From the NCBI GenBank assembly GCA_019009955.1, contig CM032229.1, positions 195,951,501-196,015,500 on the forward strand: 64,000 nt of DNA, given 5' to 3'. This stretch comes from Riptortus pedestris. Taxonomy: Eukaryota; Arthropoda; Insecta; Hemiptera; Alydidae. The translations under genes were made by a program, and so were the position numbers. The notes below the pieces were generated by a model. It did not search any database and was not told the origin of the DNA. It was given only the letters and a program-made list of their open reading frames with translations. Shown here piece by piece: positions 1 to 13,577 of this stretch; position 1 is the first letter of the stretch; every line of letters begins with the position of its first letter.

Positions 1-3000
1 ACCCCTAACTCTAGTAGATCAGAACTGAATAACGTCACACCCCCCGAGGTACCCCTTTATCTACCACGAACTCTAGTAGAGCAGAACTGACTAACGTCAC
101 ACCCCCCGAGGTACCCCTTTATCTACTTCTAACTCTAGTAGATCAGAACTGAATAACGTCACACCCCCCGAGGTACCCCTTTATCTACCCCTAACTCTAG
201 TAGATCAGAACTGAATAACGTCACACCCCCCGAGGTACCCCTTTATCTACCCCTAACTCTAGTAGATCAGAACTGAATAACGTCACACCCCCCGAGGTAC
301 CCCTTTATCTACCTCTAACTCTAGTAGATCAGAACTGAATAACGTCACACCCCCCGAGGTACCCCTTTATCTACCTCTAACTCTAGTAGATCAGAACTGA
401 ATAACGTCACACCCCCCGAGGTACCCCTTTATCTACCCCTAACTCTAGTAGATCAGAACTGAATAACGTCACACCCCACGAGGTACCCCTTTTATCTAAC
501 TCTAACACACCCCCCCTACACTCTAGTAGTAGATCCGAACTGAAATAACGTCACACCCCCCGAGGTACCCCTTTATCTACCTCTAACTCTAGTAGATCAC
601 ACTGAATACAACTGAATAACGTCACACACCCCACGAGGTACCCCTTTATCTACCCCTAACTCTAGTAGATCAGAACTGAATAACGTCACACCCCCCGAGG
701 TACCCATTTTTCTACCGCTAACTCTAGTAGATCAGAACTGAATAACGTCACACCCCCCGAGGTACCCCTTTATCTACCCCTAACTCTAGTAGATCAGAAC
801 TGAATAACGTCACACCCGAGGTACCCCTTTATCTACCCCTAACTCTAGTAGATCAGAACTGAATAACGTCACACCCCCGAGGTACCCCTTTATCTACCTC
901 TAACTCTAGTAGATCAGAACTGAATAACGTCACACCCCCCCCGAGGTACCCCTTTATCTACCCCTAACTCTAGTAGATCAGAACTGAATAACGTCACACC
1001 CCACGAGGTACCCCTTTATCTACCTCTTACTCTAGTAGATCAGAACTGAATAACGTCACACCCCCCGAGGTACCCCTTTATCTACCTCTAACTCTAGTAG
1101 ATCAGAACTGAATAACGTCACACCCCCCGAGGTACCCCTTTATCTACCCCTAACTCTAGTAGATCAGAACTGAATAACGTCACACCCCCCGAGGTACCCC
1201 ATTATCTTCCCCTAACGCTAGTGGATCAGAACGGACTAACGTCACACCCCCGAGGGACCCCTTTATCTACCCCTAACTCTAGTAGATCAGAACTGAATAA
1301 CGTCACACCCCCCGAGGTACCCCTTTATCTAACCCTAACTCTAGTAGATGAGAACTGAATAACGACACACCCCCCGAGGTACCCCTTTATCTACCTCTAA
1401 CTCTCGTAGATCTGAACTGAATAACGTCACACCCCACGAGGTACCCCTTTATCTAACTCTAACTCTAGTAGATCCACTCTGAATAACGTCACACCCCCCG
1501 AGGTACCCCTTTATCTAACTCTAACTCTAGTAGATTCACACTGAATAACGACACACCCCCCGAGGTACCCCTTTATCTACCCCTAACTCTAGTAGATCAG
1601 AACTGAATAACGTCACACCCCCCGAGGTACCCCTTTATCTACCCCTAACTCTAGTAGATCAGAACTGAATAACGTCACACCCCCCGAGGTACCCCTTTAT
1701 CTACCCCTAACTCTAGTAGATCAGAACTGAATAACGTCACACCCCACGAGGTACCCCTTTATCTACCTCTAACTCTAGTAGATCAGAACGGAATAACGTC
1801 ACACAACACCGCCTGAGGTACCCCTTATCTACCCCTAACTCTAGTAGATCAGAACTGAATAACGTCACACCCCCCGAGGTACCCCTTTATCTACCCCTAA
1901 CTCTAGTAGATCAGAACTGAATAACGTCACACCCCACGAGGTACCCCTTTATCTGCCTCTTACTCTAGTAGATCAGAACTGAATAACGTCACACCCCACG
2001 AGGTACCAGTTTATCTGACTCTTACTCTAGTAGATCAGAACTGAATAACGTCACACCCCCCGAGGTACCCCTTTATCTGCCTCTTACTCTAGTAGATCAG
2101 AACTGAATAACGTCACACCCCACGAGGTACCCCTTTATCTGCCTCTAACTCTAGTAGATCAGAACTGAATAACGTCACACCCCCCGAGGTACCCCTTTAT
2201 CTACCCCTAACTCTAGTAGATCAGAACTGAATAACGTCACACCCCCCGAGGTACCCCTTTATCTGCCTCTTACTCTAGTAGATCAGAACTGAATAACGTC
2301 ACACCCCACGAGGTACCCCTTTATCTACCCCTAACTCTAGTAGATCAGAACTGAATAACGTCACACCCCCCGAGGTACCCCTTTATCTACCCCTAACTCT
2401 AGTAGATCAGAACTGAATAACGTCACACCCCCCGAGGTACCCCTTTATCTACCACTAACTCTAGTAGATCAGAACTGAATAACGTCACACCCCCCGAGGT
2501 ACCCCTTTATCTACCCCTAACTCTAGTAGATCAGAACTGAATAACGTCACACCTCCCGAGGTACCCCTTTAACTGCCTCTAACTCTAGTAGATCAGAACT
2601 GAATAACGTCACACCCCCTGAGGTACCCCTTTATCTACACCTAACTCTAGTAGATCAGAACTGAATAACGTCACACCCCACGAGGTACCCCTTTATCTGC
2701 CTCTTACTCTAGTAGATCAGAACTGAATAACGTCACACCCCCCGAGGTACCCCTTTATCTACCCCTAACTCTAGTAGATCAGAACTGAATAACGTCACAC
2801 CCCCCGAGGTACCCCTTTATCTACCCCTAACTCTAGTAGATCAGAACTGAATAACGTCACACCCCCCGAGGTACCCCTTTATCTGCCTCTTACTCTAGTA
2901 GATCAGAACTGAATAACGTCACACCCCCCGAGGTACCCCTGTATCTGCCGCTAACTCTAGTAGATCAGAACAGAATAACGTCACACCCCCCGAGGTACCC

Positions 3001-4752
3001 CTTTATCTACCCCTAACTCTAGTAGATCAGAACTGAATAACGTCACACCTCCCGAGGTACCCCTTTATCTGCCTCTAACTCTAGTAGATCAGAACTGAAT
3101 AACGTCACACCCCCCGAGGTACCCTTTATCAGCCTTACTCTAGTAGATCAGAACTGAATAACGTCACACCCCCCGAGGTACCCCTTTATCTGCCTCTTAC
3201 TCTAGTAGATCAGAACTGAATAACGTCACACCTCCCGAGGTACCCCTTTATCTGCCTCTAACTCTAGTAGATCAGAACTGAATAACGTCACACCCCCCGA
3301 GGTACCCCTTTATCTACCCCTAACTCTAGTAGATCAGAACTGAATAACGTCACACCCCGAGGTACCCCTTTATCTACCCTAACTCTAGTAGATCAGAACT
3401 GAATAACGTCACACCCCCGAGGTACCCCTTTATCTGCCCTAACTCTAGTAGATCAGAACTGAATAACGTCACACCCCCCGAGGTACCCCTTTATCTTCTT
3501 ACTCTAGTAGATCAGAACTGAATAACGTCACACCCCCGAGGTACCCCTTTATTCACCACTAACTCTAGTAGATCAGAACTGAATAACGTCACACCGCCCG
3601 AGGTACCCCTTTATCTGCCTCTTACTCTAGTAGATCAGAACTGAATAACGTCACACCCCCCGAGGTACCCCTTTATCTACCCCTAACTCTAGTAGATCAG
3701 AACTGAATAACGTCACACCCCCCGAGGTACCCCTTTATCTGCCTCTTACTCTAGTAGATCAGAACTGAATAACGTCACACCCCCCGAGGTACCCCTTTAT
3801 CTGCCTCTTACTCTAGTAGATCAGAACTGAATAACGTCACACCCCCCGAGGTACCCCTTTATCTGCCTCTAACTCTAGTAGATCCGAACTGAATAACGTC
3901 ACACCCCCGAGGTACCCCTTTATCTACCCCTAACTCTAGTAGATCAGAACTGAATAACGTCACACCCCCCGAGGTACCCCTTTATCTGCCTCTAACTCTA
4001 GTAGATCAGAACTGAATAACGTCACACCCCCCGAGGTACCCCTTTATCTGCCTCTTACTCTAGTAGATCAGAACTGAATAACGTCACACCCCCCGAGGTA
4101 CCCCTTTATCTACCCCTAACTCTAGTAGATCAGAACTGAATAACGTCACACCCCCCGAGGTACCCCTTTATCTGCCTCTTACTCTAGTAGATCAGAACTG
4201 AATAACGTCACACCCCCCGAGGTACCCCTTTATCTGCCTCTTACTCTAGTAGATCAGAACTGAATAACGTCACACCCCCCGAGGTACCCCTTTATCTACC
4301 CCTAACTCTAGTAGATCAGAACTGAATAACGTCACACCCCCCGAGGTACCCCTTTATCTACCCCTAACTCTAGTAGATCAGAACTGAATAACGTCACACC
4401 CCCCGAGGTACCCCTTTATCTGCCTCTTACTCTAGTAGATCAGAACTGAATAACGTCACACCCCCCGAGGTACCCCTTTATCTGCCTCTTACTCTAGTAG
4501 ATCAGAACTGAATAACGTCACACCCCCCGAGGTACCCCTTTATCTGCCTCTTACTCTAGTAGATCAGAACTGAATAACGTCACACCTCCCGAGGTACCCC
4601 TTTATCTGCCTCTAACTCTAGTAGATCAGAACTGAATAACGTCACACCCCCCGAGGTACCCCTTTATCTACCCCTAACTCTAGTAGATCAGAACTGAATA
4701 ACGTCACACCCCCCGAGGTACCCCTTTATCTGCCTCTTACTCTAGTAGATCC
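1..4752. repeat. 62-bp satellite array, about 76 copies, cut by the window start
   Basis: A head-to-tail array with a 62-bp period, seen from the spacing of CTCTAGTAGATCAGAACTG at about 9, 71 and 133. Each unit has a C-rich block followed by GAGGTACCCC. Units differ mainly in the short stretch before CTCTAGTAG, which reads either ACCCCTAA or GCCTCTTA, with a few intermediates. Left-hand units are mostly the first type and carry more scattered substitutions; from about 1950 the second type is interspersed. The array ends abruptly at 4752. Several units have small indels in the C run. There is no coding potential. Confidence 0.97.
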
Positions 4753-5500
4753 GCCCAATTTGATTTGATTTGACTTCAATTTCGATTTAAGAATTCAGTA
4801 TAAATAGGAAAATGAAATGACTTTCATTTGAAGCCATCCGCCAGTCATTAAGTTCTGAAGTATATTTTGTTTATAAATAATTTATATAACTTGATGAATA
4901 ACGGGTGGTTTTATAAACAAAAGGAATATTTTGTAAAATGTTCAATTATTATAATTAATTACTGAATATTTGTCATAACTATTGATTGGGCTTAAATAAT
5001 TTGTGAATAAGTTCATTTACTCAACATTTTTGAAACCTAATTATCTTATTAATGCCCACTTTAATTATACGATGGGACAAGTTTCTCAAAAATGTTTAAA
5101 GCTTTTTCTCCTTTAAAGCATTTGAATGCCAACAAATAATGTTTTAGAGTTGTAAACAAATTGTACATATTTATAGGTTTTTTAAGATTATTAATTATAC
5201 TAATTTATTGTATACAATTATATAAATTGATGAATTTGATACTATTTGACCTATTTTTTTATCGAATACGAGTATATTATATAAGTATTAAAGTAATTAC
5301 AATAATTTGTAAGGAATTTAATTGACATAATATTAGAAAATTGTTTTTAGGAAAAAAATCATCCTATTATATTATGATAACATTCTATGGACATAAACAC
5401 ATTTCATTGTATTTTAGCGTTCTTAGATTAAATAAATGAGAATGTTCCAAACACAACACTATTTATATTTGATGGTAATATACACATATTTGAAGATTAT
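4753..5500. other. AT-rich non-coding stretch
   Basis: AT-rich sequence between the 62-bp satellite and the first hairpin-ended repeat. I see no exon with acceptable splice sites, no RNA gene and no tandem structure. It is probably intronic or 5' flanking sequence of the ferlin gene. Confidence 0.6.
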
Positions 5501-5954
5501 AAAAGTCCGTCACGCAGGGGCTGCGTAAACTAAGCAGATTTCCCACGTGAAGTTTTACAATAGAGAAATCTGCCTAGTAATAACCTATTCTCACGAGGAC
5601 GAATAGTTAGTGAATCGGCCACACTAGCGCTAGTGCGCTCGGCGGAAACTCCCGACCACACTCACAATATAAATGTATAATATTAAAGATACAGAATAAA
5701 TGTATAGAACAATATTTATAGTAAATTTAATTTGCAATAAGATTGGTTCTATACAATTTTTCGATCCGACGTATGGTAACGGAGATATTTCGAATTTTCG
5801 AAAATCCCCCCCTCTAAACCCCCCCTTCCACTGGTCCGATTTTAGCCATTAACGAACTTGATCTTCCTTTTTACATAAAACGATTAAATTCCGAGTTTGG
5901 TAACGATCAAACAAAAATTGCGACCGCTAGAGCGTTAACAGACAAATATATATA

Positions 5955-6010
<56 letters not shown>

Positions 6011-6165
6011 TATATATATATATAGATATATATATATAATTTTCAACGGACCTCATTTTCGTCATCTCCTGGGTAGGATCGATGGACATTTGAAGAAATT
6101 TTTCGAAACTCGCGTCATGAGTACGACCTCAATAGCTGATTTCCCTTAAGGGAAATCTGCTAAAA
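5501..6165 (-). mobile_element. Hairpin-ended Helentron/DINE-like element, copy A
   Basis: Read on the minus strand it begins TTTT-AGCAGATTTCCC, a palindrome around CCCTTAAGGG, and ends with GGGAAATCTGCT followed by the ACGCAG-CCC-CTGCGT hairpin and GACGGACTTTT. AGCAGATTTCCC and GGGAAATCTGCT form a 12-bp subterminal inverted repeat. A (TA)n tract lies at 5946-6038. This is one of about ten copies or fragments of a family that is non-coding throughout. The repeat family is certain; its placement among Helentron-associated elements is inferred from architecture. Confidence 0.85.
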
Positions 6166-7948
6166 TGGAGCTATGTACAATTGAGGGAAAAGAAGAAACA
6201 ATAGACAAGAAATTTCTGTTGTTCACAGCTGGCCGTTGCCATGACAACGTGTTACATGTTACCATGGTAACGAATGCCGCCGCTACAGCATTTCATTTAT
6301 TCGTAATTACTTCTTTAGAGATATTTTCAATATATGGAATCCTCATTTGAAACTTGTGATTGTCAATTAAATGAAAATTAACTGTACCTTTGTAATGTAT
6401 AACGTGATTAGTTTCCATTTCATAAAATCTTACTTTATTCTAAACAATTTTCGAACGTTTATTTTTTATTGTCTTGATTAAAAGATAAGATGCGGTTGAT
6501 TGGAAAATTGGAGGAATATTTAACCCTGTTTTATGATCGATTATCTTTTTCTCCATATTTATAGATATTCCCATGCAAGTCGAAAAAATTACAGTTACTT
6601 CCAAGTTGTGCGAGTTTACTTTTTTGTGAATTTTGCGAGTTGAGCAAGAAACCCTGTTTTGGCTCTACTTGTTTATCTTACTCTTCCGTTTTTAGTCAGT
6701 TATTTGTTGTCATTTTTTCAGTATAATTGCTTTTCTTCAAACATAGTTCTTAATTTAATCTTTCTTTCACCGAAATATTCAGAGATCGTTCTTCCTCGTG
6801 CTATATGTGATCTATTGTAAACGTTTCTAGAATTTAAGTCGATGGCTTGAATAATAATTAGTTATTCTGCCAGCAATTCGCGTCCATTCGAATTCTAAAG
6901 AGTAGCCAGGTTCTTTTTTGTGTATTTCAACGTCGACAATTTATTTTTCTATCGCTTTCAATTCATTTCGTAAACTGCGCGTTGCATTTGTTTTTAAACT
7001 TTCCAAATTAACAGCAATAAATAGGTCAGGGACATATTTAAATAAACATTTCGTGTGAATGCTACAGAAGTTGATAATTTCTTCCAAAATATTATTCATG
7101 ACTAGACATGAAAATACTGTTTCCAACCTGTAATTCACTAAACTCTAAGTTATGTGTGTGTAAAGGTTATAGTCCTTGTAGTATCCGTGTATGCCTCCGG
7201 GGGCATGCACCGCTCCCAACGTGTGTGCGGTTTCAGTTTTATAACATCATTACCTCAGTGCGGCAGATATTTTTTTTTTGTTTTTATGAATAATAATGAT
7301 TCAGTTCAGATAACTAAACGAGCCATTAGGTCGTTTTATTTGTGTAATATGATAAAGAAATAAGGTATTTTTTCATACATGTCTCCGGGGGCATGTGCCG
7401 CACTGAATACATAACTGCTTTTATCCAGTGCTGCTAAAAGATAAAATCTGCTAAAAGATAAAATTGATTAAGAAATACACTCCATAACAGTTATAATGGA
7501 TATGATATTTGTATGCGAAATTTAAGTGGACTGTATACTTAACAAATGCTGGTCCCGATGTAAACCGACTGCATATGCCTGGTGTAGGGAAAATAACAAA
7601 TACTCACTGAATCAGCACTAGAGCTCGACTGACTGTCTGCTGATCTTGTCCGGCAGGGGCGCCACCTGTTGTCTTCTTCATCTAGGAGCTCCCGTAACTT
7701 CAAAACCGGACGTACAATTACCAAACAATATTAATTATGTGCTAATTGCAAATGTGAAGTAATTTTGGGAACATTATATACATTCTTTTGGATTAAAGCA
7801 CTTGATATTATAATTAAAAAGTGAATTATAAGTGTTTATTTACCTCTGAAATGTGTCGGAGACGGACTAGGATTGGTAAGTGCTCACCAGGGAAGGCAAT
7901 TCACATTCGATTGTTCTTTTCTAATATCTGCCCAACTTTCTGTTTCAG
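6166..7948. other. Intronic AT-rich sequence with two palindromic motifs
   Basis: Mostly AT-rich with no convincing gene. Two direct copies of a motif containing CTCCGGGGGCATG lie near 7190-7215 and 7377-7405. A GC-richer patch at 7600-7720 has an open minus-strand frame followed by GTGAGT, resembling a short exon on the opposite strand, but I recognise no protein there. The last part carries the pyrimidine tract and CAG acceptor of the ferlin exon starting at 7949. Confidence 0.5.
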
Positions 7949-8161
7949 CAAAGTGGGAACGTTCCGTTCAGTGGGGCGGACTCTGCTAAGACTGGGCAAG
8001 GGGAAGAGGAAGAAGAGGGAAGCGGAAGGGAGAGACGAAGCGGAAGAAGGAGTGGAAGATGAGAGAGCTCTCCTTCTCCAGCAGCAAAGAGCGACATCCA
8101 TCTCATCCATCTCATCCAACGACTCCATCAGCTCTACAACACTACCTCTACCCCCAAAGAG
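7949..8161 (+). CDS. OTOF: Otoferlin-like ferlin, exon of the C2A-C2B linker
   Basis: A 213-bp GC-rich exon between a good acceptor (pyrimidine tract ending TTTCAG at 7948) and donor GTAAAT at 8162. Only one frame is open: the first base completes a codon, then 70 codons and two extra bases, so it enters and leaves in phase 2. The peptide contains FRSVGRTLLRLGKGKRKKR, then an acidic stretch, QQQ, a Ser/Ile-rich run (TSISSISSNDSISST) and PLPPK. From memory of the family, this pattern matches the linker before C2B in vertebrate otoferlin (FRxxGR, LGK, Ser/Thr block, KR). Ferlins are tail-anchored multi-C2 membrane-fusion proteins; this linker is presumably cytosolic. It lies upstream of the C2B exon on the same strand. 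The phase requires the next exon to start with one base completing a codon, which rules out the simplest acceptor at 19690/19691 because it would make a stop. Another small exon in between is possible. Confidence 0.7.
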
Positions 8162-8291
8162 GTAAATACTTATTCAATTAGAAATGTTTAGCCGCTGTCA
8201 CAAGATTTATGAAAATATTCCACTATTGAATATGAAAGATGAAGATGAAAGGCATTTTCAGTAAACTGATATTTGTCATATATATTATATT

Positions 8292-11200
8292 ATTAGGTAG
8301 GTCGGTAAGGGAAGGCTACATCATATTGCAACATATTCTGACTCCAATAGCCCGCTGATTAAGTGCTGGCTGACCATCAATAGGTTAGGTAGGTCGGTAA
8401 GGGAAGGCTACATCATATTCCAACATATTCTGACTCCAATAGCCCGCTGATTAAGTGCTTGCTGACCATCAATAGGTTAGGTAGGTCGGTAAGGGAAGGC
8501 TACATCATATTCCAACATATTCTGACTCCAATAGCCCGCTGATTAAGTGCTGGCTGACCATCAATAGGTTAGGTAGGTCGGTAAGGGAAGGCTACATCAT
8601 ATTCCAACATATTCTGACTCCAATAGCCCGCTGATTAAGTGCTGGCTGACCATCAATAGGTTAGGTAGGTCGGTAAGGGAAGGCTACATCATATTCCAAC
8701 ATATTCTGACTCCAATAGCCCGCTGATTAGGTGCTGGCTGACCATCAATAGGTTAGGTAGGTCGGTAAGGGAAGGCTACATCATATTCCAACATATTCTG
8801 ACTCCAATAGCCCGCTGATTAAGTGCTGGCTGACCATCAATAGGTTAGGTAGGTCTGTAAGGGAAGGCTACATCATATTCCAACATATTCTGACTCCAAT
8901 AGCCCGCTGATTAAGTGCTTGCTGACCATCAATAGGTTAGGTAGGTCGGTAAGGGAAGGCTACATCATATTCCAACATATTCTGACTCCAATAGCCCGCT
9001 GATTAAGTGCTTGCTGACCATCAATAGGTTAGGTAGGTCGGTAAGGGAAGGCTACATCATATTCCAACATATTCTGACTCCAATAGCCCGCTGATTAAGT
9101 GCTTGCTGACCATCAATAGGTTAGGTAGGTCGGTAAGGGAAGGCTACATCATATTCCAACATATTCTGACTCCAATAGCACGCTGATTAAGTGCTTGCTG
9201 ACCATCAATAGGTTAGGTAGGTCGGTAAGGGAAGGCTACATCATATTCCAACATATTCTGACTCCAATAGCCCGCTGATTAAGTGCTGGCTGACCATCAA
9301 TAGGTTAGGTAGGTCGGTAAGGGAAGGCTACATCATATTCCAACATATTCTGACTCCAATAGCCCGCTGATTAAGTGCTTGCTGACCATCAATAGGTTAG
9401 GTAGGTCGGTAAGGGAAGGCTACATCATATTCCAACATATTCTGACTCCAATAGCCCGCTGATTAAGTGCTGGCTGACCATCAATAGGTTAGGTAGGTCG
9501 GTAAGGGAAGGCTACATCATATTCCAACATATTCTGACTCCAATAGCCCGCTGATTAAGTGCTTGCTGACCATCAATAGGTTAGGTAGGTCGGTAAGGGA
9601 AGGCTACATCATATTCCAACATATTCTGACTCCAATAGCCCGCTGATTAAGTGCTTGCTGACCATCAATAGGTTAGGTAGGTCGGTAAGGGAAGGCTACA
9701 TCATATTCCAACATATTCTGACTCCAATAGCCCGCTGATTAAGTGCTGGCTGACCATCAATAGGTTAGGTAGGTCGGTAAGGGAAGGCTACATCATATTC
9801 CAACATATTCTGACTCCAATAGCCCGCTGATTAAGTGCTGGCTGACCATCAATAGGTTAGGTAGGTCGGTAAGGGAAGGCTACATCATATTCCAACATAT
9901 TCTGACTCCAATAGCCCGCTGATTAAGTGCTGGCTGACCATCAATAGGTTAGGTAGGTCGGTAAGGGAAGGCTACATCATATTCCAACATATTCTGACTC
10001 CAATAGCCCACTGATTAAGTGCTGGCTGACCATCAATAGGTTAGGTAGGTCAGTAAGGGAAGGCTACATCATATTCCAACATATTCTGACTCCAATAGCC
10101 CGCTGATTAAGTGCTTGCTGACCATCAATAGGTTAGGTAGGTCGGTAAGGGAAGGCTACATCATATTCCAACATATTCTGACTCCAATAGCCCGCTGATT
10201 AAGTGCTTGCTGACCATCAATAGGTTAGGTAGGTCGGTAAGGGAAGGCTACATCATATTCCAACATATTCTGACTCCAATAGCCCGCTGATTAAGTGCTT
10301 GCTGACCATCAATAGGTTAGGTAGGTCAGTAAGGGAAGGCTACATCATATTCCAACATATTCTGACTCCAATAGCCCGCTGATTAAGTGCTTGCTGACCA
10401 TCAATAGGTTAGGTAGGTCGGTAAGGGAAGGCTACATCATATTCCAACATATTCTGACTCCAATAGCCCGCTGATTAAGTGCTTGCTGACCATCAATAGG
10501 TTAGGTAGGTCGGTAAGGGAAGGCTACATCATATTCCAACATATTCTGACTCCAATAGCCCGCTGATTAAGTGCTTGCTGACCATCAATAGGTTAGGTAG
10601 GTCGGTAAGGGAAGGCTACATCATATTCCAACATATTCTGACTCCAATAGCCCGCTGATTAAGTGCTTGCTGACCATCAATAGGTTAGGTAGGTCGGTAA
10701 GGGAAGGCTACATCATATTCCAACATATTCTGACTCCAATAGCCCGCTGATTAAGTGCTTGCTGACCATCAATAGGTTAGGTAGGTCGGTAAGGGAAGGC
10801 TACATCATATTCCAACATATTCTGACTCCAATAGCCCGCTGATTAAGTGCTTGCTGACCATCAATAGGTTAGGTAGGTCGGTAAGGGAAGGCTACATCAT
10901 ATTCCAACATATTCTGACTCCAATAGCCCGCTGATTAAGTGCTTGCTGACCATCAATAGGTTAGGTAGGTCGGTAAGGGAAGGCTACATCATATTCCAAC
11001 ATATTCTGACTCCAATAGCCCGCTGATTAAGTGCTTGCTGACCATCAATAGGTTAGGTAGGTCGGTAAGGGAAGGCTACATCATATTCCAACATATTCTG
11101 ACTCCAATAGCCCGCTGATTAAGTGCTTGCTGACCATCAATAGGTTAGGTAGGTCGGTAAGGGAAGGCTACATCATATTCCAACATATTCTGACTCCAAT

Positions 11201-13363
11201 AGCCCGCTGATTAAGTGCTGGCTGACCATCAATAGGTTAGGTAGGTCGGTAAGGGAAGGCTACATCATATTCCAACATATTCTGACTCCAATAGCCCGCT
11301 GATTAAGTGCTTGCTGACCATCAATAGGTTAGGTAGGTCGGTAAGGGAAGGCTACATCATATTCCAACATATTCTGACTCCAATAGCCCGCTGATTAAGT
11401 GCTTGCTGACCATCAATAGGTTAGGTAGGTCGGTAAGGGAAGGCTACATCATATTCCAACATATTCTGACTCCAATAGCCCGCTGATTAAGTGCTTGCTG
11501 ACCATCAATAGGTTAGGTAGGTCGGTAAGGGAAGGCTACATCATATTCCAACATATTCTGACTCCAATAGCCCGCTGATTAAGTGCTGGCTGACCATCAA
11601 TAGGTTAGGTAGGTCGGTAAGGGAAGGCTACATCATATTCCAACATATTCTGACTCCAATAGCCCGCTGATTAAGTGCTTGCTGACCATCAATAGGTTAG
11701 GTAGGTCGGTAAGGGAAGGCTACATCATATTCCAACATATTCTGACTCCAATAGCCCGCTGATTAAGTGCTTGCTGACCATCAATAGGTTAGGTAGGTCG
11801 GTAAGGGAAGGCTACATCATATTCCAACATATTCTGACTCCAATAGCCCGCTGATTAAGTGCTGGCTGACCATCAATAGGTTAGGTAGGTCGGTAAGGGA
11901 AGGCTACATCATATTCCAACATATTCTGACTCCAATAGCCCGCTGATTAAGTGCTTGCTGACCATCAATAGGTTAGGTAGGTCGGTAAGGGAAGGCTACA
12001 TCATATTCCAACATATTCTGACTCCAATAGCCCGCTGATTAAGTGCTGGCTGACCATCAATAGGTTAGGTAGGTCGGTAAGGGAAGGCTACATCATATTC
12101 CAACATATTCTGACTCCAATAGCCCGCTGATTAAGTGCTGGCTGACCATCAATAGGTTAGGTAGGTCGGTAAGGGAAGGCTACATCATATTCCAACATAT
12201 TCTGACTCCAATAACCCGCTGATTAAGTGCTGGCTGACCATCAATAGGTTAGGTAGGTCAGTAGGGGAAGGCTACATCATATTCCAACATATTCTGACTC
12301 CAATAGCCCGCTGATTAAGTGCTGGCTGACCATCAATAGGTTAGGTAGGTCGGTAAGGGAAGGCTACATCATATTCCAACATATTCTGACTCCAATAGCC
12401 CGCTGATTAAGTGCTGGCTGACCATCAATAGGTTAGGTAGGTCGGTAAGGGAAGGCTACATCATATTCCAACATATTCTGACTCCAATAGCCCGCTGATT
12501 AAGTGCTGGCTGACCATCAATAGGTTAGGTAGGTCGGTAAGGGAAGGCTACATCATATTCCAACATATTCTGACTCCAATAGCCCGCTGATTAAGTGCTG
12601 GCTGACCATCAATAGGTTAGGTAGGTCGGTAAGGGAAGGCTACATCATATTCCAACATATTCTGACTCCAATAGCCCGCTGATTAAGTGCTGGCTGACCA
12701 TCAATAGGTTAGGTAGGTCAGTAGGGGAAGGCTACATCATATTCCAACATATTCTGACTCCAATAGCCCGCTGATTAAGTGCTTGCTGACCATCAATAGG
12801 TTAGGTAGGTCGGTAAGGGAAGGCTACATCATATTCCAACATATTCTGACTCCAATAGCCCGCTGATTAAGTGCTGGCTGACCATCAATAGGTTAGGTAG
12901 GTCGGTAAGGGAAGGCTACATCATATTCCAACATATTCTGACTCCAATAGCCCGCTGATTAAGTGCTTGCTGACCATCAATAGGTTAGGTAGGTCAGTAG
13001 GGGAAGGCTACATCATATTCCAACATATTCTGACTCCAATAGCCCGCTGATTAAGTGCTGGCTGACCATCAATAGGTTAGGTAGGTCGGTAAGGGAAGGC
13101 TACATCATATTCCAACATATTCTGACTCCAATAACCCGCTGATTAAGTGCTTGCTGACCATCAATAGGTTAGGTAGGTCAGTAGGGGAAGGCTACATCAT
13201 ATTCCAACATATTCTGACTCCAATAGCCCGCTGATTAAGTGCTGGCTGACCATCAATAGGTTAGGTAGGTCAGTAAGGGAAGGCTACATCATATTCCAAC
13301 ATATTCTGACTCCAATAGCACGCTGATTAAGTGCTGGCTGACCATCAATAGGCTAGGTAGGTC
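8292..13363. repeat. 92-bp satellite array, about 55 copies
   Basis: The period is 92 bp, measured from AGGTCGGTAAGGG at 8299, 8391 and 8483. Units are nearly identical. Recurrent variants are GTGCTGGCTG versus GTGCTTGCTG, GTCGGTAAGG versus GTCAGTAGGG, and a few AGCACGC or AACCCGC changes. The first unit has ATTGCAAC where the others have ATTCCAAC. The TAGGTTAGGTAGG segment contains one insect telomere-like TTAGG, but the array is not telomeric. It fills nearly half of the first visible ferlin intron. High homogeneity suggests recent amplification or ongoing homogenisation. Confidence 0.97.
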
Positions 13364-13412
13364 TCTATTATTATATAATAGAGATTGTTGTCTCTATTAT
13401 TATATAATAGAG
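13364..13412. repeat. Duplicated palindrome at the edge of the 92-bp array
   Basis: CTCTATTATTATATAATAGAG, a near-perfect palindrome, occurs twice in direct orientation separated by TTGTTGT, immediately after the last partial 92-bp unit. It may be a fragment of a TA-rich inverted-repeat element. No function can be assigned. Confidence 0.7.
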
Positions 13413-13441
13413 TATTGTTTATGTAACATGAGTAGAAGTTG

Positions 13442-13577
13442 TGGTTAATATTCGAGGTAGAGAATAAACGTATATAAAAATTATTATAGTAAATTTAATT
13501 TTCAATAACATTGGTTTCATACATGTTGTGAGTACGACCTCATTAGCTCATTTGCCTCAAGGGAAATCTGCTAAAAC
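13442..13577 (-). mobile_element. Hairpin-ended element, copy B, internally deleted
   Basis: The right end reads CTCAAGGGAAATCTGCTAAAA, the minus-strand start of the family. The left part retains a stretch similar to the internal segment TAGTAAATTTAATTTTCAATA. The (TA)n tract, C-rich tract and distal hairpins are missing. Confidence 0.65.

Noticed and set aside
5907..6089. 60-codon Tyr/Ile frame
   Set aside because: Translation of the (TA)n tract within a hairpin-ended element.
8292..13363. Telomeric origin because of TTAGG
   Set aside because: Only one TTAGG occurs per 92-bp unit; true insect telomeres are uninterrupted TTAGG runs.
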